A stretch of DNA of 64,000 nt from Allobaculum sp. Allo2 (GCF_022701175.1 NZ_CP078088.1:682001-746000), one strand, 5' to 3'; numbered from the stretch's first letter, positions 9,502-19,085 are shown. Notes: a model not told the origin generated them from the letters alone. Numbers and translations: made by a program.

Positions 9502-9957
9502 ATGGATTTTCTGGAAATGATGCCCTGGATCTGGGGCGCTCTGGCGGTTCTCTTCGGAATTGTAGAAGCCATGACCGTTTCCATGGTCAGCTGCTGGTTT
9601 GCGATCGGCGCTGGCGTCGCCGCACTTGCTGCTCTGCTTCACGCCGCTCTCTGGCTGCAGATTCTTCTGTTTGCGCTGGTTTCCGTTCTTTCCTTTGTTC
9701 TGATTCATCGCCGGCTGATCCGTGCATTTCACTTTCAGCCCGAACCGGACGGCGCGCAGGTGTATCTGGGCAAGACGGGACGGGTAACCGAGACGATTCG
9801 TCCCAGCCAGGATGGACGCGTACTTGTGGAAGGCCGGGACTGGAAAGCATCGTGTTCTTCCGCCGTCGAAGCCGGAAGTCTGGTTCGAACGCTGCGTCTT
9901 CATGGCGTTACGCTTGAAGTCGAGCCGCTGCAGACACCGCCGGGCACGAAAGAATGA
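9502..9957 (+). CDS. NfeD-family membrane protein
   Basis: NfeD proteins are membrane partners of SPFH (stomatin/flotillin) proteins, and the gene pair is widely conserved. The start at 9502 follows AAGGAGGAAGG. Residues 8-75 hold three hydrophobic segments (IWGALAVLFGIVEAM, CWFAIGAGVAALAALL, ILLFALVSVLSFVLI), followed by a soluble C-terminal part from about residue 90 (LGKTGRVTETIRPSQDGRV...EGRDWKA), which is the OB-fold NfeD domain. Frame intact, 151 residues, as usual for the short form without the protease domain. The SPFH gene lies 114 bases downstream, supporting a functional pair in the membrane. Confidence 0.88.
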   Translation: MDFLEMMPWIWGALAVLFGIVEAMTVSMVSCWFAIGAGVAALAALLHAALWLQILLFALVSVLSFVLIHRRLIRAFHFQPEPDGAQVYLGKTGRVTETIRPSQDGRVLVEGRDWKASCSSAVEAGSLVRTLRLHGVTLEVEPLQTPPGTKE

Positions 9958-10071
9958 GTCCAGGCTGTCTAAAGACGCAAAGGATATCGAAAAACAGAAA
10001 TAAAGCTGATCCCGAAAGGGCAGTGAAAAAGAGACTGTAAGGAATTCTCGTATACGAAAGGAAATCGCTGT

Positions 10072-11015
10072 ATGCCCGCAATTTTTAAACTGATCACAAT
10101 TGTCATTCTCGTCATCGTCGCTCTGCTCGTGCTGACCGGTCTGGTCCAGAGCATCGTGCGGATCGTTCCGCAGGCCCATGCCTATGTCATTCAGCGGCTG
10201 GGAACGTATCTCGAAACCTGGGACGTCGGTCTTCACTTCAAGATTCCGGTGATCGATAAAATCGCAAACAAAGTCGATCTCAAGGAACAGGTAGCGGACT
10301 TCCCGCCGCAGGCTGTCATTACGAAAGACAACGTCACGATGCACATCGATACCGTGATCTACTTCCAGATTACGGATCCAAAACTGTTTACGTACGGGGT
10401 GGAAAACCCGATGAGCGCGATCGAAAATCTGACTGCGACAACGCTGCGAAACATTATCGGTGAAATGGATCTCGACCGGACACTCACTTCCCGTGATGAT
10501 ATCAATACCAAAATGCGCGCTACGCTGGATGAAGCTACCGATCCGTGGGGCATCAAAATCAACCGCGTCGAGCTGAAAAACATCATGCCGCCGCAGTCGA
10601 TTCAGGAAGCCATGGAAAAGCAGATGAAAGCCGAGCGGGAACGCCGTGAAAAGATTTTGCGTGCCGAAGGGGAAAAGGAATCGACGATTCTCGTTGCCCA
10701 GGGACGCCAGGAAGCGGCCATTCTTGAAGCGCAGGCTTCCCGCAAGGCGATGGTAGAAGAAGCGCTGGGTAAAGCCGAAGCCATCAAGGCGGTACAGAAA
10801 GCGACCGCAGAAGGTCTGCGCTACTTAGCCGAAAGCGGCATTACCGATGAAGTGCTTCGCCTCAAGGCGCTCGAAGCGTTTGAAAAAGCTGCCGACGGCA
10901 AAGCCACCAAAATTATCATTCCTTCCGAAATTCAGGAGCAGCAGCTCTGGCTCAGGGCATCGTTTCCGCCGTATCCAAACCGGATCCAGAGGGAAGCGAC
11001 AGCGCCAAAGCGTAA
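10072..11015 (+). CDS. SPFH/band 7 (stomatin-like) membrane protein, frameshifted near the end
   Basis: A membrane-anchored scaffold protein of the stomatin/QmcA type; in bacteria these form large assemblies tied to membrane organisation and proteolysis. An N-terminal anchor (residues 6-25) is followed by the band 7 domain: PQAHAYVIQRLGTYLETW, VITKDNVTMHIDTVIYFQIT, LRNIIGEMDLDRTLTSRDDI. A charged coiled coil follows (KQMKAERERREKILRAEGEK, about residues 185-240). A frame break at 10934 (one G missing in CAGGAGC) must be repaired to give the family tail GAAALAQGIVSAVSK, ending at 11015. About 315 residues. Paired with nfeD and followed by a terminator. Confidence 0.92.
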
Positions 11016-11041
11016 AGCCGCATTTCATTCACAAATCCAGC

Positions 11042-11074
11042 AGACCGTCGTCCCGCAAAGACGACGGTCTTTCT
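11042..11074 (+). terminator. Rho-independent terminator after the nfeD-SPFH pair
   Basis: Eleven-base stem AGACCGTCGTC/GACGACGGTCT, then TTTCT. Confidence 0.85.
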
Positions 11075-11116
11075 AATGTCTAAAGCGAAACGAAAGGGAA
11101 AAGGAAGAAACAGAAA

Positions 11117-11154
11117 AGCACAGACAGGTGACGAGGCTGTCTGTGCTTTTCTGT
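11117..11154 (+). terminator. Second hairpin terminator in tandem
   Basis: Stem AAGCACAGACAG/CTGTCTGTGCTT followed by TTCT. It has no gene of its own upstream and probably backs up the terminator at 11042. Confidence 0.65.
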
Positions 11155-11438
11155 CTAAATTCAATAAATCCGCGCTCCGAAAAGAGGGGGAAATGAGAGC
11201 GGATTTTCTGCACGCTTCCCAAAAGAGGAATCGGGCTGCCGTCGGGCGAAGGGGGAAAGCCCGGATGAGAAAGAATAATTGGGAATGATAGGGGAAAATG
11301 AAGGGAAGATGCAGAGTGCGGCTGTAAAGCGTGACGTGATGTTTAGAAGCCGTTTCATGACGGTATGAAGGGATTATGAACGGTACATGAATCCGGCTGC
11401 TGCTTTTGTTCGATCGGAGCCAAAAACAGGTAATGTCA

Positions 11439-11468
11439 TTTAGTAAACGTGGGCAGTTGTTTACTAAA
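11439..11468. promoter_or_regulatory. Perfect inverted repeat, operator-like
   Basis: Arms TTTAGTAAAC (11439-11448) and GTTTACTAAA (11459-11468) are perfect reverse complements with a 10-base spacer, so the half-sites lie two helical turns apart. A TATAAT follows 35 bases downstream. This fits a dimeric repressor site, but no regulator gene is adjacent. Confidence 0.5.
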
Positions 11469-12223
11469 ATCTTTACGGTTATAGATTACGTTCAGCACAA
11501 GATATAATCAATGCACACAACAAAAGAAAACTAAAAAGTTTGCACATTTTAACAATGTTACCGTTTCCCCGGGATAAAAAACAGTACAAACTAGTTCGAT
11601 TTCTTAAAAATATTTTAAAAAGTGCAAATGACTATCCGGAATTGTGAGAATTAGTACCGATTTTAAAAAGACAACTAAAAGGTAAAATAAAAGTAAAACT
11701 AGGAAAACACGGTGAAAACAAGAGGGAAACAAAGCGGAAAATGGGAAAGGTAAATGGAAAATCATTGGAAAATCAAACAAAAAGTGCCCGGTAAAATACC
11801 GGAAAACACGATCCGAAAGACTCCCTGGACGGTTTCGTATTCGCGTTTTTGCTCGAAAAGGGATTCGGTTCGAGAAAACCATCCGGATGCTTTGCCAGGA
11901 AAACGCTCTTTTCCCGCACAAACCAGATCAGCAATCGAGACAAAGAAGGATGCGCCCAAGGCATTGCCTTCTCCTCAAAAAACAGATCGATGCAAGGAAG
12001 AGGATGTGAGAAAGAGGGGCAGACAGGAAAGAGAAACGGCTCTCTCTTTCTGGAGAATTCCTTCCGATCGAATCTGCATCCGTCGCAGAGGTTTGTATCC
12101 TTACCGGACAAATACGACAAAAAAACTGGCAGTTACAAAAGACGCATAGTATTCTCAAACTAGCGATACAGATTTAGACGATCGCTTACCGAATGAAAAA
12201 CGGCAGTCAAAGCTCGTCTTTTT

Positions 12224-12277
12224 CAGGACGGATCCGCTCAGAAACAGGACGGATCCGCTCAGAAACAGGACGATCCG
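12224..12277. repeat. 21-bp tandem repeat, two and a half copies
   Basis: Two exact copies of a 21-base unit beginning CAGGACGGATCC (12224-12244 and 12245-12265), then a third partial copy (CAGGACGATCCG). It sits 65 bases upstream of the exported repeat protein's start. Confidence 0.85.
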
Positions 12278-12341
12278 ATTCCTGCAGGCGAAAAGGCAGA
12301 AAACGCTGTCTGTTTTTGTCGTTCATCTGGAGGAAAATGTC

Positions 12342-13209
12342 ATGAATCACAAAACGAAAAGCCTGGGAAAAGCCGTACTGCTCAGCGCTGTCACAGCCGC
12401 GTTCTTGCCCGCAAGCCTCTATGCAAAAACGCAGACCAGTATAGGCAAGGTGGAGTTTCGGAATGCGGATGATTTTCGCTATGTCCAGCCAGGGCAGACC
12501 GGGACGTTTCAGACCGATTTTTGAAGATCGGCAATGTTCAGCCGACCGGAAAAATCGAACTTCGCTCGCTGACGCCGGATTTACTGGATGTCAGCGAAGA
12601 AGGCAACTGGAGCGCAAAAAGGAAGGCGTTGCCTATGTTACGGCGGACTGGCAGTATTCCGCGGAATCGATTGAAGCGCTGAAGAAGCAGGATCCCGACT
12701 GGAAAGATATCCGCCCCGAGACCGTGGAGAGCGTAGCCATCTATATTTCTGGAATCGGTTCGGTCTACCGCCTGTACAACCCAAATACAGGGGAACATCT
12801 GTACACATCCGATCTCAACGAAAAGACGGTACTCGCGCAGGCGGGCTGGAGTTATGAGTCGATCAGCTGGCTGAATGCGGCCGATTCGAGCGCTCCGATC
12901 TACCGCCTGTACAATCCAAATGCGGGCGATCATCACTATACGCAGGAAAAGAAAGAGGCAGACTACCTGGAAAAACAGGGCTGGCTGCTGGACGGCACGG
13001 TGCTGAACGCGGATAGTGAAGATCAGATTCCGGTATATCGTCTCTATAATCCGAATGCCAAAAGCGGAGCGCATCATTTCACCACGGACAAAGCGGAATA
13101 TGCGTGGCTCGCAGCGCAGGGATGGAAAGAGGAAGGCATCGCGTTTTATACGTCTTCTGCGGACCGTCTTCCAAAAGACGATCTGCCTTTACCCGCTTTA
13201 CCCGAATAG
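12342..13209 (+). CDS. Exported protein with three DUF5648-type repeats, frameshifted
   Basis: Function unknown; likely cell-surface or secreted. The start at 12342 follows GGAGGAAAATGTC. A signal peptide (residues 1-28, AVLLSAVTAAFLPASLYA) is clear. After two frame breaks (about 12518, T run; about 12618, A run) come a ~60-residue spacer and three repeats of roughly 45 residues, each opening YRLYNPN and containing a HxYT motif, then AGW or QGW and a closing ISW/IAF. This pattern matches the repeat annotated as DUF5648. Here the repeats form nearly the whole mature protein, with no other domain seen. Two other genes in the window (21802 and 46184) share the repeats. Followed by a strong terminator. 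Confidence 0.8.
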
Positions 13210-13276
13210 GTTTTGAACTGCGCTCTTACGGTCTTTGCAGCTGGAGAGGAAAACAAAAACAGCTCATGAAACAGAC

Positions 13277-13326
13277 TTTTGCACAGAGAACTTCACAACA
13301 GTCACGAAGTTCTCTGTGCTTTTCTT
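13277..13326 (+). terminator. Rho-independent terminator
   Basis: Fourteen-base stem GCACAGAGAACTTC/GAAGTTCTCTGTGC followed by TTTTCTTATT. It ends the DUF5648 gene at 12342. No gene is seen between here and the minus-strand terminator at 13461. Confidence 0.9.
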
Positions 13327-13460
13327 ATTCCGCTTCTCCAGCAGAAGACGCTCCAAGCGAAGCGTCGGACAGAGCGGTCGAAGAATCGTCCGCAAAAAGA
13401 CATCCGAAAAGGCGGGCTCGATGCCCGTTTTCTTTCCCGTTACGGATTCTGGATGGCCTG

Positions 13461-13495
13461 AAAATAAAAAATCAGCCGCAAGGAAAGCGGCTGAT
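13461..13495 (-). terminator. Terminator of the LOG gene
   Basis: Stem ATCAGCCGC/GCGGCTGAT with TTTTTTATTTT on the minus strand, 25 bases past the stop of the gene at 13520. Confidence 0.85.
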
Positions 13496-13519
13496 GCATA
13501 TAAAATTTTTAAATTCGAA

Positions 13520-14072
13520 CTAGCGGGCAAGATCGCGGTCGAGAATTTCGAACGTCTGTTCGACGCTGTCGGCGATTTCACAGAGCGAGAAAACCGATTC
13601 GTGAATGAAACCGGCTTTTTCCATGTCGTGCATAGCCGCAAACAGGGAATCGTAGTAGTGATCAAGGTTGAGAATGATCAGCGGCGCGTTAAGCTGGCCA
13701 AGCTGCTTGAGCGTGATGATTTCAAAAATTCTTCGAGCGTGCCGATGCCGCCTGGCGTAACGATAAAGGCGGTCGACAGCGATTCCATGAACGCCTTGCG
13801 CTCACGCATCGTGCGCGTAAAGACGGTATCCTTGCCTTCTTCAAAAAGAACGCCGGGCTGCTGGAAAAATACGGGGCAATACCAATCGTCTGGCCGTTTT
13901 TGCTGAGACAGCCGCGGGTCGCCGCGCCCATCATGCCGGTATCGCCGGCTCCGTTGACTAACATCCAGCCGCGCGAAGCAATGCCCGCACCAATTTCAAA
14001 AGCTGCATCTAAATATTTCTGATCGACGGCGTTGCTCGAGCCGCCGTATACGCAAATTCCTGGAGTACGCAT
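13520..14072 (-). CDS. LOG-family phosphoribohydrolase (YvdD-like), frameshifted
   Basis: LOG-family enzymes cleave nucleoside 5'-monophosphates (cytokinin-type or ordinary nucleotides) to base and ribose 5-phosphate; many are mislabelled lysine decarboxylases. The start at 14072 (AGGAGGGATACGTT upstream) gives ICVYGGSSNAV and LVNGAGDTGMMGAATRG, the first nucleotide-binding segment. Breaks near 13855 and 13730 lead to AFIVTPGGIGTLEEFFEI, the diagnostic PGGxGTxxE motif, then LGQLNAPLIILNLDHYYD and a C-terminus ending EILDRDLAR. Repaired length about 185 residues, normal. It lies 167 bases downstream of the alarmone synthetase on the same strand. Confidence 0.88.
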
Positions 14073-14239
14073 AACGTATCCCTCCTGTCTGAATGAGAAT
14101 GGTTTTGTTTGAAATGAATAAATAAATAATCCGGCTTTGCTGCAAAATGCAAAGCCTTCAAAAGAACAGTCCGCCGCAAATCCGGTGACAAATCGACAAC
14201 TCTGCCGGAAATTTGAAAGTTTGAAACGTCGAAAGGGGC

Positions 14240-14976
14240 TCAGGCTTTGGAGGTAGAAGAAACGGGATCGGTGTCTGCAGCCAGATGGCCGTCGGTCACG
14301 ATGTCCGTTTCGGTTTCCTCGTCTTCAATCGCCGCTTCCATTTCGAGATTTTGCGCGGCGCGCCGGTCGTGCAGATAGCTGTGAATCGTCTGCATGCGGC
14401 AGTCCGTTTCAAAAAGCATCTGCGCGCATTCGTAAAGTTCCTGGTTGACGAAGGTGCTTTCGGGAAGATCCTTCTTATAGCGCATCTGGTGTTCGAGCGC
14501 TGCCCAGGAATCCATGGCGGTCGTGCGCAGCTGGATTTCAAACTGAATGTTCTCTCCGGTAATATCGCACAGTCCGATCACATGGACCGAGCGATAGCCC
14601 GAAGGTTTTGGATGCGCGACGTAATCCTTGATTTCCGTGATCTGGATGCGGTCGAGCGTCTGCAGGCGCTCAATCGCGGAGTAAATATCGTTGAGATAGG
14701 AACAGACGATTCGAATGCCCACAATATCGTGCAGCACTTCGGCCGCGTCTTTTACCGTGACTTCATAGCCTAGCCGCTGCAGTTTGGCGGACAGGCTGTC
14801 CATCGTTTTCAAGCGGCCGCTGATCGAGCGGATCAGCGAGTGATTGCGGTTGCGTTCGAGATCGTATTTGAGGTTCAGGACAGAGCGGAGAATGTAGTCG
14901 TGCGTCTTGAGGCAGGTTTCCATCAGCTGTTTCCAGCTTCTGTCGTTCCATTCCTCTTTTCGTTTTCACTTTCCAT
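14240..14976 (-). CDS. Small alarmone synthetase (RelA/SpoT synthetase domain, YjbM/YwaC-like)
   Basis: Makes (p)ppGpp from GTP/GDP and ATP; the hydrolase, TGS and ACT domains of Rel are absent. Start 14976 has AAAGGAGG and overlaps yaaA; a frame break near 14950-14958 is needed to join MESENEK to WNDRSWKQLMETCL. Then follow SLIRSISGRLKTMDSLSAKL (ATP/GTP binding), VLHDIVGIRIVCSYLNDIYS, DYVAHPKPSGYRSVHVIGL (G-loop), and FEIQLRTTAMDSWAALEHQM (catalytic Glu region). The tail after residue 200 is acidic (EDEETETD). About 245 residues. Coupling to yaaA suggests a joint stress role. Confidence 0.9.
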
Positions 14977-15715
14977 GACTGTCCTCCTTTCGGACAAAAT
15001 TAAAACAGTTCGCATCGGAAGAGGCCGCGTCATACGCGTAGCCCATTTCGTCAAAGTCTTTCATGACATCCGGCTCTTCTGCCTGTCGGTCGGCGAGAAA
15101 GCGGACCATCTGGCCGCGGGCTATTTTGGCATAGACGCCTTTTTCGCGCCGCTTTCCCTTTTCGTCTTCTTCATAAAAGTGAACGTCAATCAGACGAATA
15201 TACGGACTGACGGCGCGGGAATATTCCTTGGATGCCAGGTTGATCACGGTCTCGTCTTCCAGCGCACTGGCCAGCCGATCGCCCCAGAAGGCGTAAAGAC
15301 TCTGGCCAAGGGCCGGAATCTGCTGGGCCATTTCCAGACGATAGGGCGTAATGCCATCGAGCGGGCGAAGTACGCCATACAGCGCGCTGAGAATGCGCAC
15401 ATGCGCCTGCACGTAAGTCCATTGCGCGTCTTCAAAGACGCCGGGAGCCATGTACGTAAAGGCGATGCCGTCATAGGCAAGCAGCGCGGGCGTTTTCAAA
15501 GGGACAATGCCTTCTTTTTCCTGCAGAAGCGCCTGATAGACGGGTTCAAGCGTGCGCTCGGAACAGCCGTAGAGCGCCTGCAGCTCGTCGCGGCTCATCG
15601 CCTGCAAAAGGCGACTGAGCTGATCGTGTTCGGGCAGAAACGCAGGTCTTGTTAATTCAAATTCGTGGTCGTCGCGAACTTTCATCTTTTTCGCGGGAGA
15701 GAGAATAATTTTCAC
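14966..15715 (-). CDS. yaaA: Peroxide stress protein YaaA (DUF328/UPF0246)
   Basis: YaaA lowers free iron damage under peroxide stress in E. coli and has DNA-binding activity. The frame is intact, 249 residues. The N-terminus MKIILSPAKKM is the family's conserved start, here with GTG at 15715. Other family motifs: ALLAYDGIAFTYM, LYGVLRPLDGITPYRLEM, FWGDRLASAL, INLASKEYSRAV, KIARGQMVRFL, and the end DANCFNFVRKEDS. The gene has no ribosome site before the GTG and a TATAAT only 6 bases upstream (see findings). It overlaps the downstream alarmone synthetase by 11 bases. Confidence 0.95.
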   Translation of the reverse strand: MKIILSPAKKMKVRDDHEFELTRPAFLPEHDQLSRLLQAMSRDELQALYGCSERTLEPVYQALLQEKEGIVPLKTPALLAYDGIAFTYMAPGVFEDAQWTYVQAHVRILSALYGVLRPLDGITPYRLEMAQQIPALGQSLYAFWGDRLASALEDETVINLASKEYSRAVSPYIRLIDVHFYEEDEKGKRREKGVYAKIARGQMVRFLADRQAEEPDVMKDFDEMGYAYDAASSDANCFNFVRKEDSHGK

Positions 15716-15721
15716 GTCTCT

Positions 15722-15727
15722 ATTATA
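15722..15727 (-). promoter_or_regulatory. Candidate -10 element very close to the yaaA start
   Basis: TATAAT on the minus strand ends 6 bases before the GTG of yaaA. If used, the transcript would begin at or next to the start codon. No clear -35 is seen. Confidence 0.4.
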
Positions 15728-15821
15728 GGGAAAATCGGCAGGCTGTATGCCTCAATCCCGAAAGGCCAGGACCGCAAAAGAAGTGCAGGCTGCGCGTACA
15801 GACCCGAAAAGATCAGGATAG

Positions 15822-15877
15822 GACAAAGGGGCTGTCTCTGGCGCGGCATTTGCTTCGCTCTTGGGACAGCTCCTTTT
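15822..15877. terminator. Hairpin terminator downstream of the hydrolase gene
   Basis: Stem AAAGGGGCTGTC/GACAGCTCCTTTT with a long loop. The plus strand has TTTTGTTTT after it; on the minus strand the stem is followed by CCCCTTTGTCC, a weaker run. It lies between the carbon-nitrogen hydrolase and yaaA and probably separates their transcripts. Confidence 0.5.
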
Positions 15878-15880
15878 GTT

Positions 15881-16795
15881 TTACGCTTTTTGCCGGGCAG
15901 AACAGGCCGGACGCTCAGTGGTCCGCTGGCGTTTTTCCGACTTGAATCCTATGGTCTGCAGGACATTTCCCTTAGCCTGCAGATCGTAGAGATCCAGCCG
16001 TCGCAAAGACCAGAACGGGGAGCGGTGCCGGATTTTCTGGACCTGGTCTGGATCGATGTCGACCAGAAGCAGACCTTCTTCGCCATTGAGAGCAGCGAGA
16101 ATCTGACCGTCGGGCGACACGGCCATGGAATGGCCGTAGCTCTGGTACGATCCATAGTCCGCGTGGGCCGGATTAGCAGCCAGCACGAACACTTCGTTTT
16201 CCATCGCCCGCGTCTGGATCAGCGGCGCCCAGTGCTTTTGCCGGCATGGACGTTAAAGCCGGCGCACACCGCCAGTAAAAAGCAGTCTTCGCAAAGCAGG
16301 CGGCAGACTTCCGGAAAGCGGACGTCAAAACAGATCGCAATAGCGATATTTCCCCACGGGCTCGCAAAGCGAACGAGCGCATCGCCGGGAGTAAAACTTC
16401 CGATTCTCTGTAGTCGTTTTTTCGGGTATGCACTTCCAGAAGATGCAGCTTGTCGGCTTGGGCGACGATTTCGCCCTGATCGTTAAAGACCAGACACGTG
16501 TTGTAGAGCGATTTTTCGCCGCCGCTTCTGTTTTTGTCTTCATGAAAAAGCGGAATGGTGCCCGCAAGAATCCAGATGCCGTTTTCTCTGGCCGCTCTGG
16601 AAAAGGCAGGAAGAATGACTTTGCTGTCGTGGGCGTGGGCCCGGATGTTTTCGTGAATAAAGGGCGTATTCCAGAGTTCACCAAAAGAATCAGATCGGCG
16701 CCCAAAGCGGCCGCCTGTTCGATCTGAACGAGCGCTTTAGAAAGATTGGTTTCGAGATCGTCGGTGACTTCGATCTGCGCAATGGCGGCTTTCAT
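15881..16795 (-). CDS. Carbon-nitrogen hydrolase (nitrilase superfamily), frameshifted
   Basis: A cytoplasmic amidase of the nitrilase fold, closest in style to omega-amidase/YafV-type enzymes; substrate not certain. The start at 16795 overlaps the upstream HAD stop (ATGA). The Glu-Lys-Cys triad is visible across frames: Glu in LFGELWNTPF (about residue 42), Lys in ADKLHLLEVH (about 110), and Cys in AIAICFDVRFPE (about 145). Breaks lie near 16685, 16395 and 16235. The C-terminal part reads TRAMENEVFVLAANPA and YGHSMAVSPDGQILA, both usual for the family. About 306 residues repaired. Confidence 0.88.
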
Positions 16796-17636
16796 TCGAT
16801 CCACCCCTGCGCTTTCATCCAGGTGGCAATGCCGCCTTCTTCGACGGGCGGGGTATGGGCCGGATAGCGATCGAGCGCGGTCTGTTCGCCTTCGGCCATG
16901 GCCACCGGACAGGCGGCGTTGTCGAGCATGTCGAGATCGTTGAAGGAATCGCCAAAGGCCGCATAGGCGTGCTCGGGCAGATTCCAGTGCTTCATGAGCC
17001 GGGAAATGCCTTCAAACTTGGATAGATCGTCGCGGGAAATGTCTGCGGAATATTTCGTATAGTGCACGAACAGACCATCCAGAGCGTCCAGCTCCTTTCG
17101 CAGGGCAAGCGGATCGGGCACGCACATGGAAATTACGCTCAGGGACTGCTCGGGAGTCCACGCGTGACGCGGCAGTACGGGCGTATGGATGGAGTCGAGT
17201 TTTGGCTGATAATACTTTGCGTTATCAAAGACGAACGCCTGGCTTCCGGAAACGAAAAATCCGGCATCATGTTTTCGCCCGGTCTCGATCAGCGCTTCGA
17301 TCGTATGCGGATCAAGCGTCTTGCAGAAGAGAACGTTCTGATTTTCGTCATAGACGCAGGCGCCGTTTCCAGCGACAACCCCGTCCCACAGTCCGTTCTG
17401 GGGCCCGAGCAGGATTTCGGAAAGCTCAAGCGAGCGGGCGGTGCACAGCGCGCAGAACACCCCTGTTTTCTCAGTTTCTGGACCATCTCCAGATAGCCTT
17501 CGGGAATACGGCCCAGACGATGGCTGAAAAACGTGTCGTCAATATCAAAGAAGACGGCGCGCACATCTGCGGGAATTTTGCGCTGGGAAGAATCGGGTAC
17601 AGACAGAGAATTGAAATCGGGATTTGGACGGGTCAT
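16792..17636 (-). CDS. Cof-type HAD hydrolase, frameshifted
   Basis: A haloacid dehalogenase-fold phosphatase of the Cof subfamily, usually acting on sugar phosphates or flavin/nucleotide phosphates. The start at 17636 follows AGGAGGTCC. Motif I is VFFDIDDTFFSH (nucleophile Asp near residue 30), and the C-terminal motif is AFGDSFNDLDMLDNA (the metal-binding GDxxND). A frame break near 17460 divides motif I from ALCTARSLELSEILL. About 282 residues. The TGA overlaps the ATG of the hydrolase downstream, so the two genes form one unit. Confidence 0.9.
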
Positions 17637-18043
17637 AAACGAGGACCTCCTTTTTCATGGATTCGAATGGATGATTCGATTCTGATTTTTGTATAGATGG
17701 CTGTGGCCGAAAAAGGCGGCAGGCCGCCTGCGTTTCGACAAGCCGATCTAACGATAGAAAAAGCGTACCGGAATACGCACGCAAACCAAAACGCTTGGGT
17801 TCAAAAGAATCCAGAAACCGACGCATTCCCAGACAGGATCTTTCAAACGAGGCCTTTCGAGGAAAAACTCTGCGATTGAACAGGCAATGGCGCCAGAGTG
17901 GGGCAGGGAGCGGATTAAACTGAAACCAGTAAGAAAAATCGGGAAGTGAAACACGCGATCCGAGCGGATTCCCGAAACAAAGTCCGGCAGCGTGACCTGC
18001 GCAAGAGAGAAGGCTATAGCCGGAGGAAGGAAGAAAATTCACA
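17637..18043. other. Divergent intergenic region
   Basis: Separates the minus-strand HAD-hydrolase unit from the plus-strand cupin gene. I see ribosome sites at both ends (AGGAGGTCC minus, GGAGGAAGG plus) but no clean promoter pair, no RNA gene and no convincing reading frame. Confidence 0.4.
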
Positions 18044-18888
18044 ATGGCAATTTATAAGTGTGCCCCGCAGTCGGTTGTGGAATCGAGTGCAGCCAAGGAC
18101 GCAAGACTGCTGAGCGTCAGCCGTCAGAATCTGGATGAACAGGCCTTTTTCCTGTTTTCCGGTACGCCGGAAACGTCTTCGATTCTCGTGAATACCGAGC
18201 TGGCGGGTCTTTCCGTTTACGACTGGTATTCCCGCCAGGACGAAAAGACGCTGGGCAAGAAGTCCAGACCGTATTTGTATGTCCCGTTTGAAATCGAAAA
18301 ATCAGCGCGCCCCAGGACGGCTCGGTCATCATCAACAACGAAGAAAACGAAGCGATCGTCTATACGATGGAAGCGCCGGCTGAACAAGTGATCTATTTCA
18401 ATAAGACAGAAGCCCTGAGTCTTCCGGGCGATCACGCGGGTTTTGAACCGGCTTCCCTTCAGAACGATTTTCTGGCGTGGCCGACCGAGCCGGGCAGCGT
18501 GTTCGCGTTTAATCCGGGTCTGACTCTGGTCCTGACCGCACCGGCGTTTGTGCTCATGTTCAGTTCGCTGCTTAAAGGCGACGGCACCCAGCCGAAAATC
18601 GCCGATGAGGGCAAGACGTTTTACGTGAAGGACGGTCAGGCGAAAAATTCGCTGATCGGCTACACGTCCGTTTTTAAAATCGATAAATGCGAACTCGACG
18701 GCTCGATCGTTCTTTCCACAACGGATGAGAGCTATCAGATTCTGCTTCTGATCGGCGGCGAAGCCGTGATCAGCCAGAAAGACGAAGTCATTCACGCCCA
18801 GGCTGGCACAGCCGTTCTGATTCCGGCCAACGAAGAAAATGTGGTTGTGACCGGAAACGCGCAGTTTGTCAGCCTGCAGCTGCTCTAA
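18044..18888 (+). CDS. ManA-like cupin protein of unknown function, frameshifted
   Basis: Not firmly identified. The start at 18044 follows GGAGGAAGG. A frame break at about 18300 (one A missing before ISAPQDGSV) joins the parts into about 281 residues. The second half resembles the end of class I mannose-6-phosphate isomerases: FVLMFSSLLKGDGTQPKI parallels their SSDNVLRGGLTPK segment, and the last 80 residues (SYQILLLIGGEAVI ... AGTAVLIPANEE) form a C-terminal cupin. The N-terminal zinc-binding motifs of ManA are not visible. It may be a divergent or inactive relative. Followed by a terminator. Confidence 0.5.
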
Positions 18889-18950
18889 GACAAAAGCGTA
18901 CAGGCAAGACGAGACGCCAAAGACGGCAACACTGGAAAACCGATGAAAAG

Positions 18951-18977
18951 AAAAGGAACCCGCGCGGTTCCTTTTTC
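18951..18977 (+). terminator. Rho-independent terminator
   Basis: Stem AAAGGAACC/GGTTCCTTT around GCGC, then TTC. Ends the cupin gene at 18044. Confidence 0.85.
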
Positions 18978-19085
18978 ACAGGACGAAGGCCGAAAGCAGC
19001 GGACATATTCCGATGCGTACGATCGGGCAGGAGTCCTATGGGGAGCCGTTTGAGGAGATACGGCGGATTTTCTATAATGGGAGCC

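Larger units (their letters stand above)
11155..12341. other. Long gene-free stretch
   Basis: I see no convincing gene on either strand in this ~1.2 kb. Reading frames present have no ribosome site or recognisable family. Bases 11400-11760 are AT-rich and hold the inverted repeat at 11439-11468 and a TATAAT at 11503-11508 on the plus strand. The right end holds the 21-base tandem repeat at 12224-12265. A short unannotated RNA or a degraded gene is possible. Confidence 0.5.

Noticed and set aside
12224-12277. CRISPR-like reading of the 21-bp tandem repeat
   Set aside because: The copies are directly adjacent with no spacers, so it is a simple tandem repeat.
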